The notes under the pieces: generated by a model
What the model was told of the DNA's origin: nothing
What the model saw: the letters and a program-made list of their open reading frames with translations, nothing else
Database searches by the model: none
Translations under genes and position numbers: made by a program
Shown here: positions 35,926 through 46,116 of the stretch, in pieces
Layout: each line of letters starts with the position of its first letter
Position numbering within the stretch: position 1 is the first letter of the stretch
Source: Pararoseomonas baculiformis
Lineage (GTDB): Bacteria; Pseudomonadota; Alphaproteobacteria; Acetobacterales; Acetobacteraceae
Direction of reading: 5' to 3'
NCBI RefSeq assembly: GCF_017813395.1
Contig: NZ_JAGIZB010000007.1
Span: 62,001 to 126,000, forward strand
DNA: 64,000 nucleotides

Positions 35926-36894
35926 ATGATCCATCGTCGCAGCTGGTTGGGGCTTATGGGCGCGCTTGCCGCGCCGGGCGTGCTGAGAGCTCAGACGAAC
36001 TGGCCGAACCGGCCGATCCGGCTGGTGGTGGCCTTCGCCGCCGGTGGCGCTGCCGATAGCGTGGCCCGTGTGCTGGCGCCCAAGATGGGCGAGCGCCTGG
36101 GCCAGAGCGTGGTGGTCGAGAACCGCACCGGTGGTAGCGGTTCCAATGGCGGTGGCGTCGTGGCCCAGGCCGCGCCGGACGGGCACACGCTGCTCTGGGA
36201 CGCATCCTCCCATGTCGTGAATCCCAGCCTGCTGCGGGGCCTGTCCTTCGACTACACGACCGCCTTCCTGCCGGTGACGCTCGCAGCCACCTTCCCCCAG
36301 GTGCTGGCGGTGAAGGCCGAGAATCCGGCCCGGAGCGTGGCCGAGTTCGTGGCCCAGGCGAAGCAGCGACCGGGAACGCTGAACATCGGCACCCAGGGCA
36401 ACGCCACGGCGGGGCACCTGGCCCTTGCCCAGTTCCAGCGCCTGGCCGGGATCGAGGTGACGCACGCCCCCTATCGCGGCGGCGCCGATGCAGCGCGGGA
36501 CCTGGCGGCGGGCGTGCTGGACGGCGCCTTCATCACCGCCCTTTCCGCCGGGCCCATCGCGGATTCCGGGCGTGCCCGGCTCCTGGCCGTCGCCACGGAG
36601 ACCCGCATCGCTTCCCGCCCGGACCTGCCCACCTTCGCGGAAGCCGGCATCGCTGGCCTGACCATCGCCGAGTGGTGTGCCCTGTTCGCGCCGGCAGGCA
36701 CGCCCCAGCCCGTCGCGGAGCGCCTGCACGATGCCGTGCGCGCCGCCCTCGACGATGCGGAGGTGAAGTCGCGGCTGAACCAGCTGGTTGCGCTGCCCGT
36801 GGGCTCGCCGCCCCAGGACTTCGCGCGCTTCGTCCGGGACAGCCGCGCGACGATGGCAACCCTGGTCCGGGAAGCGAATATCCGGGTGGAATAA
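35926..36894 (+). CDS. Second Bug-family tripartite tricarboxylate transporter substrate-binding protein
   Basis: 322 residues. The signal peptide MIHRRSWLGLMGALAAPGVLRAQ is followed by the Bug fold: RPIRLVVAFAAGGAADSVARVLA, VVENRTGGSGSNGG, APYRGGADAARDLAAG and LPTFAEAGIAGLTIAEW. It binds a carboxylate ligand in the periplasm, and the ligand is not known. No membrane TctA/TctB genes are near. It stands alone and ends 4 bases before the convergent small membrane protein. Confidence 0.9.
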   Translation: MIHRRSWLGLMGALAAPGVLRAQTNWPNRPIRLVVAFAAGGAADSVARVLAPKMGERLGQSVVVENRTGGSGSNGGGVVAQAAPDGHTLLWDASSHVVNPSLLRGLSFDYTTAFLPVTLAATFPQVLAVKAENPARSVAEFVAQAKQRPGTLNIGTQGNATAGHLALAQFQRLAGIEVTHAPYRGGADAARDLAAGVLDGAFITALSAGPIADSGRARLLAVATETRIASRPDLPTFAEAGIAGLTIAEWCALFAPAGTPQPVAERLHDAVRAALDDAEVKSRLNQLVALPVGSPPQDFARFVRDSRATMATLVREANIRVE

Positions 36895-36898
36895 ACCG

Positions 36899-37084
36899 TC
36901 AGGGCGGAGCGTCGGGCGGGCTCTTCCGCCCGGAGCTCCGCGCCATCACCGCGGAGCCGATCGCCGCCAGCAGGGCGATGCCCGCCACGACGATCAACAG
37001 CAGGGACAGGCCGAGCTGGAGCAACCGTGCCACCAGCGCGAGGGCGCCGAAAAGGATAGCCAGGCCGAGCGCCCATCGCATCAT
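36899..37084 (-). CDS. Small membrane protein of unknown function
   Basis: 61 residues with two hydrophobic helices (LGLAILFGALALVARLLQL and LSLLLIVVAGIALLAAIGSAVM) and a basic, proline-rich tail. The start could be either of two adjacent ATGs (37084 or 37081). No family is recognised. It lies 62 bases after the periplasmic protein gene on the same strand, at the very end of the ribosomal supercluster direction. Confidence 0.5.
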   Translation of the reverse strand: MMRWALGLAILFGALALVARLLQLGLSLLLIVVAGIALLAAIGSAVMARSSGRKSPPDAPP

Positions 37085-37146
37085 GATCCCGATCCCTGCC
37101 AGCGTTCCTGTCTGAACGGCGCCAAGCCCTCGGCGTTTCGGCGCGG

Positions 37147-37629
37147 CTACTCGGACCGGAAGCGCCGCAAATCCGGCTTCACCGCCAGCACGGCTTCGGC
37201 AAGCGGCGCAGGCCAGGGTGCACCGCGTGTCGGAACGGTCAGGCTGGCTGCTCCGTCATCGAGAAGCAGGAGGTAGAGCCGCTCGGTTTCCGTATCATAG
37301 CCGAGGAACATGCCGTCCTGCGCGCAGTCCCCGCCATCGCAGGTCCAGCCGAACACATACCGGTCCTCGGCGGTGCTCAACCGGCCCGGCTCGGCCGCAC
37401 GGAGATGGCGGAGGATGTAGGTCTGGCGGCCGCGCGTGACAGAACGAAATACGATCGTGACATCCGGATGGGCCGCGAGCGCGGCCACGGTCTGCCCGGC
37501 CAGGCTGAGCGGCGGCGGCTCCGGGACGACCTGGCCCTGCGCAGGCATCACGGCGAGAAGCATGAAAAGCAGAAGGGCGAGTGGTCGCCCACCCGCCCTT
37601 CGCGCATCCTGACGGAAAGGCGTGATCAC
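37147..37629 (-). CDS. Secreted protein of unknown function, coupled to rplQ
   Basis: 160 residues from a GTG that overlaps the rplQ stop (GTGA). The N-terminus has a basic stretch and a hydrophobic segment ([19 protein letters not shown]) that looks like a cleavable signal peptide. The mature part has one close cysteine pair ([18 protein letters not shown]) and no family that I recognise. The overlap means that ribosomes finishing L17 could start this exported protein, an odd partner for a ribosomal operon. Confidence 0.6.
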   Translation of the reverse strand: MITPFRQDARRAGGRPLALLLFMLLAVMPAQGQVVPEPPPLSLAGQTVAALAAHPDVTIVFRSVTRGRQTYILRHLRAAEPGRLSTAEDRYVFGWTCDGGDCAQDGMFLGYDTETERLYLLLLDDGAASLTVPTRGAPWPAPLAEAVLAVKPDLRRFRSE

Positions 37630-38048
37630 GCCTCGGCCGTCTCCTCAACCACCTCCGGCTTCGGGCCGCTGTCCAGGCCCTTGGCCGCGACATCGCGCTC
37701 GACCAACTCGATCACCGCCATCTGCGCGGCATCGCCGTAGCGGATGCCGGCGCGGAGCACGCGGGTGTAGCCGCCGCTGCGGGCCGCGTAGCGCGGCGCC
37801 AGCGTGTCGAAAAGCTTGCGGACCACGGCCGCATCGCGGATCTGCGCGGCCGCCTGACGGCGGGCGTGCAGGTCACCACGCTTCCCGAGGGTGATGATGC
37901 GCTCCACATAGGGGCGCAGCTCCTTGGCCTTGGGCAGCGTGGTGGTGATCTGCTCATGCTTGAGCAGGCTGGTCGCCATGTTGCGGAACATGGAGAGCCG
38001 ATGGGAGGAGGTGACGCCGAGCTTCCGGCCCGAGACCCCGTGACGCAT
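37626..38048 (-). CDS. rplQ: 50S ribosomal protein L17
   Basis: 140 residues. The N-terminal core [38 protein letters not shown] is the L17 signature, followed by [24 protein letters not shown]. An alphaproteobacterial acidic tail ([10 protein letters not shown]) extends past the E. coli length. L17 binds 23S rRNA near the exit tunnel side. It is the last ribosomal gene of the cluster, 26 bases after rpoA. Confidence 0.97.
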   Translation of the reverse strand: MRHGVSGRKLGVTSSHRLSMFRNMATSLLKHEQITTTLPKAKELRPYVERIITLGKRGDLHARRQAAAQIRDAAVVRKLFDTLAPRYAARSGGYTRVLRAGIRYGDAAQMAVIELVERDVAAKGLDSGPKPEVVEETAEA

Positions 38049-38074
38049 TGTTCTAGTCCTCTGTTACGGGCCGC

Positions 38075-39100
38075 TTAGAAGGGCTCGTCGACCTTGCGGG
38101 CCAGGTCCTCGATGTTCTCCGGCGGCCAGCCGGGGACGTTCATGCCGAGCTGCAGGCCCATGGAGGTGAGAACCTCCTTGATCTCGTTGAGAGACTTGCG
38201 GCCGAAGTTCGGCGTGCGGAGCATCTCCTGCTCGGACTTCTGAACGAGATCGCCGATATAGACGATGTTGTCGTTCTTCAGGCAGTTCGCGGAGCGGACG
38301 GAGAGTTCGAGCTCGTCCACCTTGCGGAGCAGGTTGCGGTTGAACGGCAGGTCGTCCTCGACCTCGGCGGCACGCGCCTCGCGCGGCTCATCGAAGTTGA
38401 TGAAGAGCTGCAGCTGGTCCTGCAGGATGCGGGCGGCCAGGGCCACCGCGTCGTCCGGCGTGACCGTGCCGTCCGTCTCCACGGTGAGGACAAGCTTGTC
38501 GTAGTCGGTCCGCTGGCCGACGCGGGTCGGCTCCACGCGATAGGCCACGCGGCGCACCGGGGAGTAGATCGCGTCCACCGGGATGAGCCCGATCGGCGCA
38601 TCCTCGGGGCGGTTCTCAGAGGCCGGGACATAGCCCTTGCCCGTGGCAACGGTGAGCTCGGCATTCAGCCGGGCGCCGTCGTCCAGCGTGCAGATGACCA
38701 GTTCCGGGTTGGCGATCTCGATATCGCCGGAGACCTGGATCTGGCCGGCCGTCACCTCGCCCGGGCCGGTCGCGGTCAGGGAAAGGCGCTTGGAGCCCTC
38801 CCCCTGCATGCGGATGGCCAGGCGCTTGATGTTCAGGACGATGTCCGTCACGTCCTCGCGCACGCCGGGCAGGCTGCTGAATTCATGCAGCGCGCCGTCG
38901 ATCTGCACCGCGGTGACGGCCGCCCCCTGAAGGGAGGACAGCAGCACGCGGCGCAGGGCGTTGCCGAGCGTCATGCCGAAGCCGCGCTCCAGCGGCTCCG
39001 CGACGATGGTCGCGACGCGGGCGGGGTCCTGGCCCCCTTCCACTTCGAGACGCTCGGGCTTGATGAGGGAACGCCAGTTGCGATCCATCGCGCCACTCAT
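38075..39100 (-). CDS. rpoA: RNA polymerase alpha subunit
   Basis: 341 residues from the ATG at 39100, the first ATG after the rpsK stop. A second ATG four codons later is possible. The N-terminal dimerisation domain reads [31 protein letters not shown], and the C-terminal domain has the DNA- and activator-contacting [19 protein letters not shown] and [12 protein letters not shown]-like [14 protein letters not shown]. It assembles the polymerase core and contacts UP elements and regulators. It lies in the rpsM-rpsK-rpoA-rplQ unit. rpsD is absent from it. Confidence 0.97.
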   Translation of the reverse strand: MSGAMDRNWRSLIKPERLEVEGGQDPARVATIVAEPLERGFGMTLGNALRRVLLSSLQGAAVTAVQIDGALHEFSSLPGVREDVTDIVLNIKRLAIRMQGEGSKRLSLTATGPGEVTAGQIQVSGDIEIANPELVICTLDDGARLNAELTVATGKGYVPASENRPEDAPIGLIPVDAIYSPVRRVAYRVEPTRVGQRTDYDKLVLTVETDGTVTPDDAVALAARILQDQLQLFINFDEPREARAAEVEDDLPFNRNLLRKVDELELSVRSANCLKNDNIVYIGDLVQKSEQEMLRTPNFGRKSLNEIKEVLTSMGLQLGMNVPGWPPENIEDLARKVDEPF

Positions 39101-39113
39101 GGTGGGGTACCCC

Positions 39114-39512
39114 TCAGACGCGGCGCCGCTTGCGGGGGCGGCAGCCATTATGCGGGATCGGCGTCACGTCCTTGATCGCGGTGACGTAGAAGCCGACGGC
39201 CTGCAGGGCGCGAAGCGCGCTCTCGCGGCCCGAGCCGGGGCCGGAGACCATGATCTCCAGCGTCTCCATGCCGTGCTCGCGAGCCTTCTTGCCCGCATCC
39301 TCAGCCGCGACCTGCGCGGCGTAGGGGGTGGACTTACGGCTGCCCTTGAAGCCCTGGGAGCCCGAGGACGACCAGGCGATCGCGTTGCCCTGGCTGTCCG
39401 TGATCGTGACGATCGTGTTGTTGAAGGAGGCGAGGACGTGGGCCACGCCGGAAGAGATGTTCTTCCGTTCCTTCTTGCGGGGGCGGGAACCCGCGTTCGG
39501 CTGACGCGCCAT
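39114..39512 (-). CDS. rpsK: 30S ribosomal protein S11
   Basis: 132 residues from the ATG at 39512, one base after the rpsM stop. Blocks [31 protein letters not shown] and [15 protein letters not shown], then the C-terminal [18 protein letters not shown], are diagnostic. S11 lies on the 30S platform near the mRNA exit site. A longer upstream frame runs antisense-like through rpsM and is not used. Confidence 0.97.
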   Translation of the reverse strand: MARQPNAGSRPRKKERKNISSGVAHVLASFNNTIVTITDSQGNAIAWSSSGSQGFKGSRKSTPYAAQVAAEDAGKKAREHGMETLEIMVSGPGSGRESALRALQAVGFYVTAIKDVTPIPHNGCRPRKRRRV

Positions 39513-39513
39513 C

Positions 39514-39891
39514 TTACTTGGTAACCTTCTTCTTGCCGGCGATCGCCACGGCCTTGCCCTTGCGGGTGCGGGCGTTCGTGTGGGTGCGCTGGCCACGCAC
39601 CGGCAGGCCACGACGGTGACGGAGGCCGCGATAGCAGGCCATGTCCATCAGCCGCTTGATGTTCATCGCCACTTCGCGGCGGAGGTCACCCTCGACGCGG
39701 TAGTCGCGGTCCATCGTCTCGCGCAGGCGGAGCAGCTCATCCTCGGAGAGCTGGTTCACCCGGCGCTCCTCGGGGATGCCAAGCTTGGCGCAGATGTCGG
39801 CCGCATTCTTGGGGCCGATACCAAAGATATAGCGCAGCGAGATGTGCACGCGCTTGTTGTCGGGGATGTTCACGCCGGCGATGCGCGCCAC
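39514..39891 (-). CDS. rpsM: 30S ribosomal protein S13
   Basis: 125 residues. It starts [25 protein letters not shown] and has the C-terminal [18 protein letters not shown] motif of S13. S13 sits in the 30S head and contacts the P-site tRNA and L5. It opens the last part of the cluster after a 189-base gap that holds its own promoter-like pair and a hairpin. No rpmJ is found before it. Confidence 0.97.
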   Translation of the reverse strand: MARIAGVNIPDNKRVHISLRYIFGIGPKNAADICAKLGIPEERRVNQLSEDELLRLRETMDRDYRVEGDLRREVAMNIKRLMDMACYRGLRHRRGLPVRGQRTHTNARTRKGKAVAIAGKKKVTK

Positions 39892-39991
39892 GTTGCTCTC
39901 CTGGAGCCCTGGGCTCCGTTCGGGCCGGTCGGTGAAGCCGCCCGGCGAGGTGATCCTGACCCCACCCGGAGAGGTGAGGCCAATGCGACTC

Positions 39992-40009
39992 CTGACGCCT
40001 TGGCGTCAG
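39992..40009 (-). promoter_or_regulatory. 8-bp hairpin in the rpsM leader
   Basis: CTGACGCC-TT-GGCGTCAG is a perfect inverted repeat within the presumed leader between the promoter at 40056-40084 and rpsM. It could take part in feedback control of the alpha operon, as leader RNA structures do elsewhere. Confidence 0.45.
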
Positions 40010-40055
40010 TGCAAACGGGATCGCGGCCGGGTTGAGCCCCGCCGCGAAGGTGGGC

Positions 40056-40084
40056 GATGTACGGTCATGACCCTAAAGAGTCAA
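40056..40084 (-). promoter_or_regulatory. Promoter for rpsM-rpsK-rpoA-rplQ
   Basis: On the minus strand TTGACT (40079-40084) is followed after exactly 17 bases by TACATC (40056-40061). The -35 box overlaps the last codons of adk. The pair resembles the one before rpsL (same TTGACT, same spacing). Confidence 0.58.
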
Positions 40085-40731
40085 GCCCCATCGAGGATCG
40101 CCTCAATCTGGGAGGCGACAATGGCCATCTCGGCCATGCCGTCCACCTGCTTCAGCTTCCCCTGGGCCGCATAATAGGGCAGCAGCGGGGCGGTCTGCCG
40201 GTGATAGGCATCCAGGCGGGCCGCGACGGTCTCGGCCTTGTCGTCCGCGCGTCGGGTGAAGTCGTGGCTGCCACAGACATCGCAGATGCCAGGCTGCTGC
40301 GTGGGCTTAAAGCGGTCGTGATAGCCCGTGCCGCAGGAGGAACAGGTGAACCGGCCGGCGATCCGCTCCACCAGCGCGCCGTCATCCACCTTCAGCTCAA
40401 TGACGTGCTGCAGCCCCAGCCCCATCTCGCCCAGCATCACGTCCAGCGCCTCGGCCTGCGGCACCGTGCGCGGGAAGCCGTCCAGGATGAAGCCGCGGGC
40501 GCAGTCCGGCTTCTGCACCCGGATCGCCAGCATGGCGGTGATGATGGCGTCGGGGACCAGTTCGCCCCGCTCCATGATCGCCTTTGCCTCGTTTCCGATT
40601 TCCGAGCCGGACTTCACCTCCGCGCGGAGCATGTCGCCGGTCGAGATCTGCGCGATGCTGTGGCGATCCTGCAGGATCTTGGCCTGGGTGCCCTTCCCCG
40701 CACCCGGCGGACCAAGAAGGATCAGGTTCAT
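40081..40731 (-). CDS. adk: Adenylate kinase
   Basis: 216 residues. The P-loop is [10 protein letters not shown] (7-16), and the core motif [16 protein letters not shown] is present. The long LID carries four cysteines ([12 protein letters not shown] and CDVCG), so it likely binds zinc as in Gram-positive-type enzymes. It interconverts AMP, ADP and ATP. The start overlaps the secY stop by 4 bases, the usual secY-adk pairing. Confidence 0.97.
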   Translation of the reverse strand: MNLILLGPPGAGKGTQAKILQDRHSIAQISTGDMLRAEVKSGSEIGNEAKAIMERGELVPDAIITAMLAIRVQKPDCARGFILDGFPRTVPQAEALDVMLGEMGLGLQHVIELKVDDGALVERIAGRFTCSSCGTGYHDRFKPTQQPGICDVCGSHDFTRRADDKAETVAARLDAYHRQTAPLLPYYAAQGKLKQVDGMAEMAIVASQIEAILDGA

Positions 40732-42116
40732 CGACGGGGCCTCCCTCCACGCGGGGTCACAGGCGCCGGACCGGCACCCCGGTTTCCGACGCGGGCCTTG
40801 CGAATCAGGCCTTCATACTGGTGCGCGAAGAGATGGGACTGCACCTGGGCCACGGTGTCCATCGTCACGGAGACAATGATCAGCAAGCTGGTGCCGCCGA
40901 AGTAGAAGGGCACGCCGTACTGGCTGATCAGGAATTCCGGGATGAGGCAGACGACGCAGAGATAGAGGGCGCCCACCAGGGTCAGGCGGGTGAGCACACG
41001 GTCGAAATACTCGGCCGTGGCAGCGCCGGGCCGGATGCCGGGAACGAAGCCGCCATACTTCTTCAGGTTGTCCGCGGTCTCCGTCGGGTTGAAGACGACG
41101 GCCGTGTAGAAGAAGGCGAAGAAGATGATGAGGGCGACGTAGAGGCCCATATAGAGCGGCTGCCCATGGGCGAGCATGGCCGCGGCGCGGGTGAGCCAGG
41201 TGTCAGCGCCCTGTGTCGCCGCGAAGCCCGAGAAGGTGGCCGGCAGCAGCAGGAGCGACGAGGCAAAGATCGGCGGGATCACGCCGGCCGTGTTCAGCTT
41301 CAGCGGCAGGTGGGTGGAGTCGCCGCCAAACATCCGGTTCCCAACCTGGCGCTTCGGATACTGCACCGGGATCTTGCGCTGCGCCCGCTCGATGAAGACT
41401 ACGAAGGCGATCACCGCCAGGGCCATGAGCAGAAAGAAAATGATGAAGAAGGCCGAGAGCGCACCGGTGCGGCCGAGTTCCAGCGTCGAAACCAGGGCGG
41501 CCGGCAGGTTGGCTACAATGCCCGCGAAGATGATGAGCGAGATGCCGTTGCCCACGCCGCGCGCCGTGATCTGCTCGCCCAGCCACATCAGGAACATCGT
41601 CCCGCCGACCAGCGTGGTGACGCAGGAGACGCGGAAGAAAAGGCCTGGATCCGGGACCGCTGCGCCGAAATTGCCGCGCATCCCCTCAAGCCCCACGGCG
41701 ATGCCATAGGCCTGGAAGAAAGCGATCAACACGGTCAGGTAGCGCGTGTACTGGTTGAGCTTCTTACGGCCGGACTCGCCCTCCTTCTTGAGGGCCTCCC
41801 AGGCCGGAATCGCCGCCGACATCAGCTGCACGATGATCGAGGCAGAGATGTAGGGCATGATGTTCAGGGCGAAGACGGTCATGCGACCGAGCGCGCCACC
41901 CGTGAACATGTCGAACATACCGAGAATGCCGCCGCCATGCTGCGACAGGACCTCGGCCATCACGGCGGCATCCACGCCGGGCACGGGGATGTAAGTCCCG
42001 AGGCGGTACACGATCAGCGCACCGAGGGTGAACCAGAGCCGCTTCTTCAGCTCGGTCGCGCGGGAGAGCACGCCGAGGTTGAGATTGGCCGCGAGCTGCT
42101 CGGCGGCGGACGCCAT
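40728..42116 (-). CDS. secY: Protein translocase subunit SecY
   Basis: 462 residues with ten membrane helices visible. Family motifs are [11 protein letters not shown] near the N-terminus, [33 protein letters not shown], and [15 protein letters not shown] in the cytosolic loop that contacts the ribosome and SecA. The PGIRPG motif is in the C-terminal half. SecY forms the inner-membrane export channel with SecE and SecG. A large hairpin lies 23 bases upstream of its start, separating it from rplO. Confidence 0.97.
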   Translation of the reverse strand: MASAAEQLAANLNLGVLSRATELKKRLWFTLGALIVYRLGTYIPVPGVDAAVMAEVLSQHGGGILGMFDMFTGGALGRMTVFALNIMPYISASIIVQLMSAAIPAWEALKKEGESGRKKLNQYTRYLTVLIAFFQAYGIAVGLEGMRGNFGAAVPDPGLFFRVSCVTTLVGGTMFLMWLGEQITARGVGNGISLIIFAGIVANLPAALVSTLELGRTGALSAFFIIFFLLMALAVIAFVVFIERAQRKIPVQYPKRQVGNRMFGGDSTHLPLKLNTAGVIPPIFASSLLLLPATFSGFAATQGADTWLTRAAAMLAHGQPLYMGLYVALIIFFAFFYTAVVFNPTETADNLKKYGGFVPGIRPGAATAEYFDRVLTRLTLVGALYLCVVCLIPEFLISQYGVPFYFGGTSLLIIVSVTMDTVAQVQSHLFAHQYEGLIRKARVGNRGAGPAPVTPRGGRPRR

Positions 42117-42138
42117 GGGAGGAACCCTCTTCTCACGA

Positions 42139-42172
42139 CTGCGGCGCCGGGGGAGAGCCCGCGGCGCCGCAG
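42139..42172 (-). promoter_or_regulatory. 11-bp hairpin between rplO and secY
   Basis: CTGCGGCGCCG (42139-42149) and CGGCGCCGCAG (42162-42172) are perfect inverted arms with a 12-base loop, inside the 96-base rplO-secY gap. There is no U-run on the minus strand, so it is more likely an attenuating or processing structure than a terminator. Confidence 0.5.
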
Positions 42173-42212
42173 AACACTACATCAGTTCAGGTAGAGGCCG
42201 CAGCATCAGCGA

Positions 42213-42701
42213 TCAAGCCGCCGGCTGCTCCTCGGAGGCGACCTCACGAACGGTGATGCTGCCGCCGGCAGCCTGCACCGCCGCGATCGCCGCGGCCGAA
42301 GCCCCGGCCACGGAAATGGTGACCGCGCGCTTGATCTCGCCCTTGGCGAGCAGGCGGACGCCGTCCTTCTTCCCGACGCGGACCAGGCCGGCCTTGACCA
42401 GCGCAGCCTCGTCAACCGCCTCACCGGCCGCCAGCACGCCCGTCTCGATCGCCTTGTCGAGCGCGCCCAGGTTCAGAACCGCATATTCCTTGCGGAACGG
42501 GTTCTTGAAGCCGCGCTTCGGCAGACGGCGATACAGCGGAAGCTGACCACCCTCGAAGCCATTCAGCGAGACGCCGGTACGGGCCTTCTGGCCCTTGACG
42601 CCGCGCCCACCGGTCTTGCCCTTGCCGGAGCCGATGCCCCGGCCGATGCGCTTGAACTTCGGGCGGGCGCCCTCGTTGTCGCGCAGTTCATTGAGCTTCA
42701 T
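42213..42701 (-). CDS. rplO: 50S ribosomal protein L15
   Basis: 162 residues. The Gly/Arg-rich start [26 protein letters not shown] and the block [21 protein letters not shown] are typical L15. The C-terminal half is rich in alanine. L15 is an early assembly protein that reaches into the 50S core. It lies 3 bases after rpmD and is the last spc gene before secY. Confidence 0.97.
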   Translation of the reverse strand: MKLNELRDNEGARPKFKRIGRGIGSGKGKTGGRGVKGQKARTGVSLNGFEGGQLPLYRRLPKRGFKNPFRKEYAVLNLGALDKAIETGVLAAGEAVDEAALVKAGLVRVGKKDGVRLLAKGEIKRAVTISVAGASAAAIAAVQAAGGSITVREVASEEQPAA

Positions 42702-42704
42702 GGT

Positions 42705-42893
42705 TCAGCCCACCTTCACCAGATGCGCGACCTTGCGGATCATGCCCTGCACGGCAGGGGTATCCTCCAGCTCGCGCGAGCGGTGCATCTTGTTCAGGCC
42801 GAGGCCGATCAGCGTCTCGCGCTGGCCGGGCTTGCGGCCGATCGGCGACCCGACCTGGGTCACCTTCACGGTCTTCTTCGTCGAGTCAGACAC
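42705..42893 (-). CDS. rpmD: 50S ribosomal protein L30
   Basis: 62 residues from a GTG at 42893 that overlaps the end of rpsE by 8 bases. [29 protein letters not shown] is the L30 signature, and the length is typical of the bacterial form. The longer upstream frame belongs to rpsE in another phase and is not used. L30 sits on the 50S surface and binds 23S rRNA domain II. Confidence 0.93.
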   Translation of the reverse strand: MSDSTKKTVKVTQVGSPIGRKPGQRETLIGLGLNKMHRSRELEDTPAVQGMIRKVAHLVKVG

Positions 42894-43533
42894 CGGCTGC
42901 CTCCGTCGCGGGCGCCTCACCGGCGCGCGGGTTAGGGAGGAGATCGGCCACCTTCTTGCCACGGCGAGCCGCGACCGCCCGGGGGGAGGTGCAGCGAGCC
43001 AGGCCGGCGAAGGTCGCCTTGACCATGTTGTGCGGGTTCGTGGTGCCGGTGCACTTGGCGACGACGTCGCCCATCCCGAGCACCTCGAACACGGCGCGCA
43101 TCGGGCCACCCGCGATGATGCCCGTGCCGGCCGGAGCCGAGCGCAGGATCACGCGGCCGGCGCCGAACTCGCCGATCACGTCGTGGTGCAGGGTCCGGCC
43201 CTCGCGCATCGGCACGCGGATCAGGCCGCGCTTGGCCCGCTCCGTCGCCTTGCGGATCGCCTCCGGCACCTCGCGCGCCTTGCCAGCGCCCCAGCCGACC
43301 CGGCCCTTCTCATCGCCCACGACCACGAGGGCCGCAAAGGAGAAGCGCCGGCCGCCCTTCACGACCTTGGCGACGCGGTTGATGGTGACGAGCTTGTCCT
43401 TGAACTCGTCCTGCTCGCGATCCTGGCGGGGCTCGCGGTTGTCGTCACGACGGCCACGGCCGCGGCGGCGGTCGCCGTCGCCAGCGCCCTCCCCACCCGG
43501 ACGCGGCGCGTTGGAACGCGGTGCGTATGCCAT
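42886..43533 (-). CDS. rpsE: 30S ribosomal protein S5
   Basis: 215 residues, longer than E. coli S5 because of a basic, Gly/Arg/Asp-rich N-terminal extension of about 50 residues. The S5 double-stranded RNA-binding domain reads [39 protein letters not shown], followed by [21 protein letters not shown]5 shapes the mRNA entry channel and affects decoding accuracy. It overlaps rpmD. Confidence 0.97.
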   Translation of the reverse strand: MAYAPRSNAPRPGGEGAGDGDRRRGRGRRDDNREPRQDREQDEFKDKLVTINRVAKVVKGGRRFSFAALVVVGDEKGRVGWGAGKAREVPEAIRKATERAKRGLIRVPMREGRTLHHDVIGEFGAGRVILRSAPAGTGIIAGGPMRAVFEVLGMGDVVAKCTGTTNPHNMVKATFAGLARCTSPRAVAARRGKKVADLLPNPRAGEAPATEAAGV

Positions 43534-43545
43534 TCTATCGGCTCC

Positions 43546-43908
43546 TCAGAACGACAGCCCGCCCTCGCGGGCGCCGTCCGCCAGGGCCTTCACCCGGCCA
43601 TGGTAGAGATAGGGGCCACGGTCGAAGACCACCTCGGTCACGCCGGCGGCGAGAGCGCGCTCCGCCACCAGCTTCCCGATGGCCGTGGCCGCGTCGGTGT
43701 CGGCTCCGGTCTTGCCGGCCTCGCGGACGGCCTTCTCCAGGGTGGACGCCGCGGCGAGCGTGCGGCCCGCCTGGTCGTCGATCACCTGGGCGTAGATGTG
43801 CCGGCCCGAGCGGTGGACGGAAAGGCGCACGCGCCCGCCGCCCTTGAGCTTGATCTGGTAGCGCGCGCGCGAACGGCGGCGCTGCGTCAGTGCGAGCTTG
43901 CTGGCCAT
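43546..43908 (-). CDS. rplR: 50S ribosomal protein L18
   Basis: 120 residues. Blocks [30 protein letters not shown] and the C-terminal [29 protein letters not shown] are characteristic. L18 binds 5S rRNA with L5. The start shares one base with the rplF stop. Confidence 0.97.
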   Translation of the reverse strand: MASKLALTQRRRSRARYQIKLKGGGRVRLSVHRSGRHIYAQVIDDQAGRTLAAASTLEKAVREAGKTGADTDAATAIGKLVAERALAAGVTEVVFDRGPYLYHGRVKALADGAREGGLSF

Positions 43909-44441
43909 TACTTCTTCTTACCCTCCTTCCGGAGGATGGTCTCGTTGTCGTACTTGATGCCCTTGCCCTTGTAAGGCTCGGGACCGCGGTACGCCCGGAT
44001 CTCCGCCGCGACCTGGCCGACGCGCTGCTTGTCAGCTCCCTCGACCTTGATGGCCGTGGGACGCTCGGTCGTGATCTTGATGCCCTCGGGGATCGGGTAG
44101 CGGATCTCGTGGCTGTAACCGAGGTTCAGCACAAGCTCCTTGCCCTGGACCGCGGCGCGGTAACCCGTGCCGGTGATCTCCATGGACTTGGAGAAGCCCG
44201 TGGAGACGCCCGTCACCATCCCGTTGATGAGGGAGCGCGTCGTTCCCCACATCGTACGGGCGGCGCGGTCTTCGCCACGCGGGGCCACGGCCACTTCGCC
44301 ATCGGCGACGGTGACCTCGACCTTGTCCGTCAACGGCAGGCGCAGTTCACCGAGCCTGCCCTTCGCCACGACGGCATTGTCTTGGATGGTGACGGTGACG
44401 CCGGAGGGCACCTTCACCGGATATTTGCCAACGCGAGACAT
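43908..44441 (-). CDS. rplF: 50S ribosomal protein L6
   Basis: 177 residues. It starts [17 protein letters not shown], and the C-terminal rRNA-binding block is [31 protein letters not shown]6 lies near the factor-binding site of the 50S. It is 14 bases after rpsH. Confidence 0.97.
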   Translation of the reverse strand: MSRVGKYPVKVPSGVTVTIQDNAVVAKGRLGELRLPLTDKVEVTVADGEVAVAPRGEDRAARTMWGTTRSLINGMVTGVSTGFSKSMEITGTGYRAAVQGKELVLNLGYSHEIRYPIPEGIKITTERPTAIKVEGADKQRVGQVAAEIRAYRGPEPYKGKGIKYDNETILRKEGKKK

Positions 44442-44455
44442 ATCCCTGCCCTCCG

Positions 44456-44854
44456 TCAGAATACGCGGCAGAGAACCTCGCCGCCAACATTGGCAGCGCG
44501 GGCCTCGAGGTCGCTCATCACGCCGCGGGGCGTGGAGAGGATGGAGATGCCGAGCCCGTTGTAGAACTTCGGCAGTTCCTTGATCTTGGAGTAGACCCGG
44601 CGGCCCGGCTTGGACACGCGGGTGATCTCCTTGATCGCGGGCTCACCCTCGGAATACTTCAGCTCGATGTCGAGCACCTTGATGCCCGGACGAAGCTCCT
44701 CCGAGCGATAGGCACGGATGTAGCCCTCGCGCTTGAGGACGTCGAGCACGTCGGACCGCAGGCGAGACGCGGGCGAGACCACACGGGACTGCCGGGCGCG
44801 CTGGCCATTGCGGATGCGGGTGAGCATGTCACCCAGCGGATCGGAAAGCTGCAT
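44456..44854 (-). CDS. rpsH: 30S ribosomal protein S8
   Basis: 132 residues. The start [19 protein letters not shown] and the C-terminal block [20 protein letters not shown] with [10 protein letters not shown] are the S8 pattern. S8 binds helix 21 of 16S rRNA early in assembly, and in enteric bacteria it also represses the spc operon. Confidence 0.97.
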   Translation of the reverse strand: MQLSDPLGDMLTRIRNGQRARQSRVVSPASRLRSDVLDVLKREGYIRAYRSEELRPGIKVLDIELKYSEGEPAIKEITRVSKPGRRVYSKIKELPKFYNGLGISILSTPRGVMSDLEARAANVGGEVLCRVF

Positions 44855-44869
44855 GTGTGTTCCCCTCCC

Positions 44870-45175
44870 TTACCAGGAGGCCTTGGTGAGGCCGGGGATC
44901 TGCCCGTTCGACGCCAGCTCCCGCAGCATGTTCCGGCTCAGCTTGAACTTGCGGTAGTTGCCGCGGGGACGGCCGGTCAGCTCACAACGCAGACGGATGC
45001 GGTTCTTCGCACCGTTGCGCGGCAGCTGCGCCAGCTTGATCGTCGCCTCGAAGCGCTCCTCGACTGGCAGCTCGCGATCCATCACCGTCTTCTTCAGGGC
45101 AGCGCGCTTCGCAGCGTGCACCTTGGAGAGATGAATGCGGTGCTTATTCTTCTCGACTGACGAAGTCTTGGCCAT
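44870..45175 (-). CDS. rpsN: 30S ribosomal protein S14 (zinc-free type)
   Basis: 101 residues, the long form without paired CxxC motifs, so it is the zinc-independent version. The C-terminal [28 protein letters not shown] is diagnostic. S14 lies in the 30S head. It is separated from rplE by 66 bases, one of the longer gaps in this tight cluster. Confidence 0.97.
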   Translation of the reverse strand: MAKTSSVEKNKHRIHLSKVHAAKRAALKKTVMDRELPVEERFEATIKLAQLPRNGAKNRIRLRCELTGRPRGNYRKFKLSRNMLRELASNGQIPGLTKASW

Positions 45176-45241
45176 TCGATCAGTATCCTCCGGAACCTGT
45201 CCGGCTCCGGCGCATGGCGCCGTGCCGGTGGTTTTCCAAGA

Positions 45242-45805
45242 TCAGTTGACGAAGGGAAGCTGGAAGCCCTTGAGCAGGGCCTTCGCTTCCTTGTCCGTCT
45301 TCGCCGTCGTGACGAAAACGATGTCCATGCCGCGGATCGCGTCCACCTTGTCGTAGGCGATCTCGGGGAAGATGATCTGCTCCTTCAGGCCCATGGCATA
45401 GTTGCCACGGCCATCGAAGCCCTTGCCCGAAACGCCTCGGAAATCACGCACGCGCGGCAGCGCGATGGTCACAAGACGGTCCAGGAACTCGTACATCCGG
45501 GCGCGCCGCAGCGTCACCTTCGTGCCGATGGCCTGGCCCTCGCGGATCTTGAAGCCGGCGATCGCCTTCTTGGCACGGGTCTTCACCGGCTTCTGGCCAG
45601 CGATCACCGTCAGCTCGGCAACGGCGGCGTCCAGCTTCTTCTGGTCGCCCGCGGCCTCACCAACGCCCATGTTGATGACGATCTTCTCCAGCTTCGGAAC
45701 CTCCATCGGGTTCTTGTAGCCGAACTCCTCGGACAGAGCCTTGCGGATCTGCTCGAGATACTGCTGCTGCAGGCGCGGCAGCTCCTTCGTGCTCGCGTCG
45801 CTCAT
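45242..45805 (-). CDS. rplE: 50S ribosomal protein L5
   Basis: 187 residues. Motifs [49 protein letters not shown] and the C-terminal [20 protein letters not shown] are typical. L5 binds 5S rRNA and makes the bridge to S13. Its start overlaps the rplX stop by 4 bases (ATGA). Confidence 0.97.
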   Translation of the reverse strand: MSDASTKELPRLQQQYLEQIRKALSEEFGYKNPMEVPKLEKIVINMGVGEAAGDQKKLDAAVAELTVIAGQKPVKTRAKKAIAGFKIREGQAIGTKVTLRRARMYEFLDRLVTIALPRVRDFRGVSGKGFDGRGNYAMGLKEQIIFPEIAYDKVDAIRGMDIVFVTTAKTDKEAKALLKGFQLPFVN

Positions 45806-46116
45806 GCGATCACCTCGCCGGAGGCCTTCGCCACCCGGACCTTCTTGTCCCCGTCGATGCGGAAGCCGACGCGGGTCGGCTTGTCGCTCTTCGGGTCGAT
45901 CAGCGCCAGGTTGGAGAGGTGGATCGGCGCCTCCTTCTCCTGGATGCCGCCCGGCTGGTTCATGCCCTGCGGCTTGGCGTGGCGCTTGACGATGTTGACG
46001 CCCTGAACCACGGCGCGGTTCTCAACCGGAGACACCGAGAGAACCTCGCCGCGCTTGCCCTTGTCCTTGCCCGTGAGGACTTGGACGCGGTCGCCCTTCT
46101 TGATCTTCGCAGCCAT
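45802..46116 (-). CDS. rplX: 50S ribosomal protein L24
   Basis: 104 residues from the ATG at 46116, which overlaps the rplN stop. A GTG one codon upstream is an alternative start. The KOW motif is in [22 protein letters not shown], followed by [30 protein letters not shown]24 starts 50S assembly and later lies near the tunnel exit. Confidence 0.96.
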   Translation of the reverse strand: MAAKIKKGDRVQVLTGKDKGKRGEVLSVSPVENRAVVQGVNIVKRHAKPQGMNQPGGIQEKEAPIHLSNLALIDPKSDKPTRVGFRIDGDKKVRVAKASGEVIA

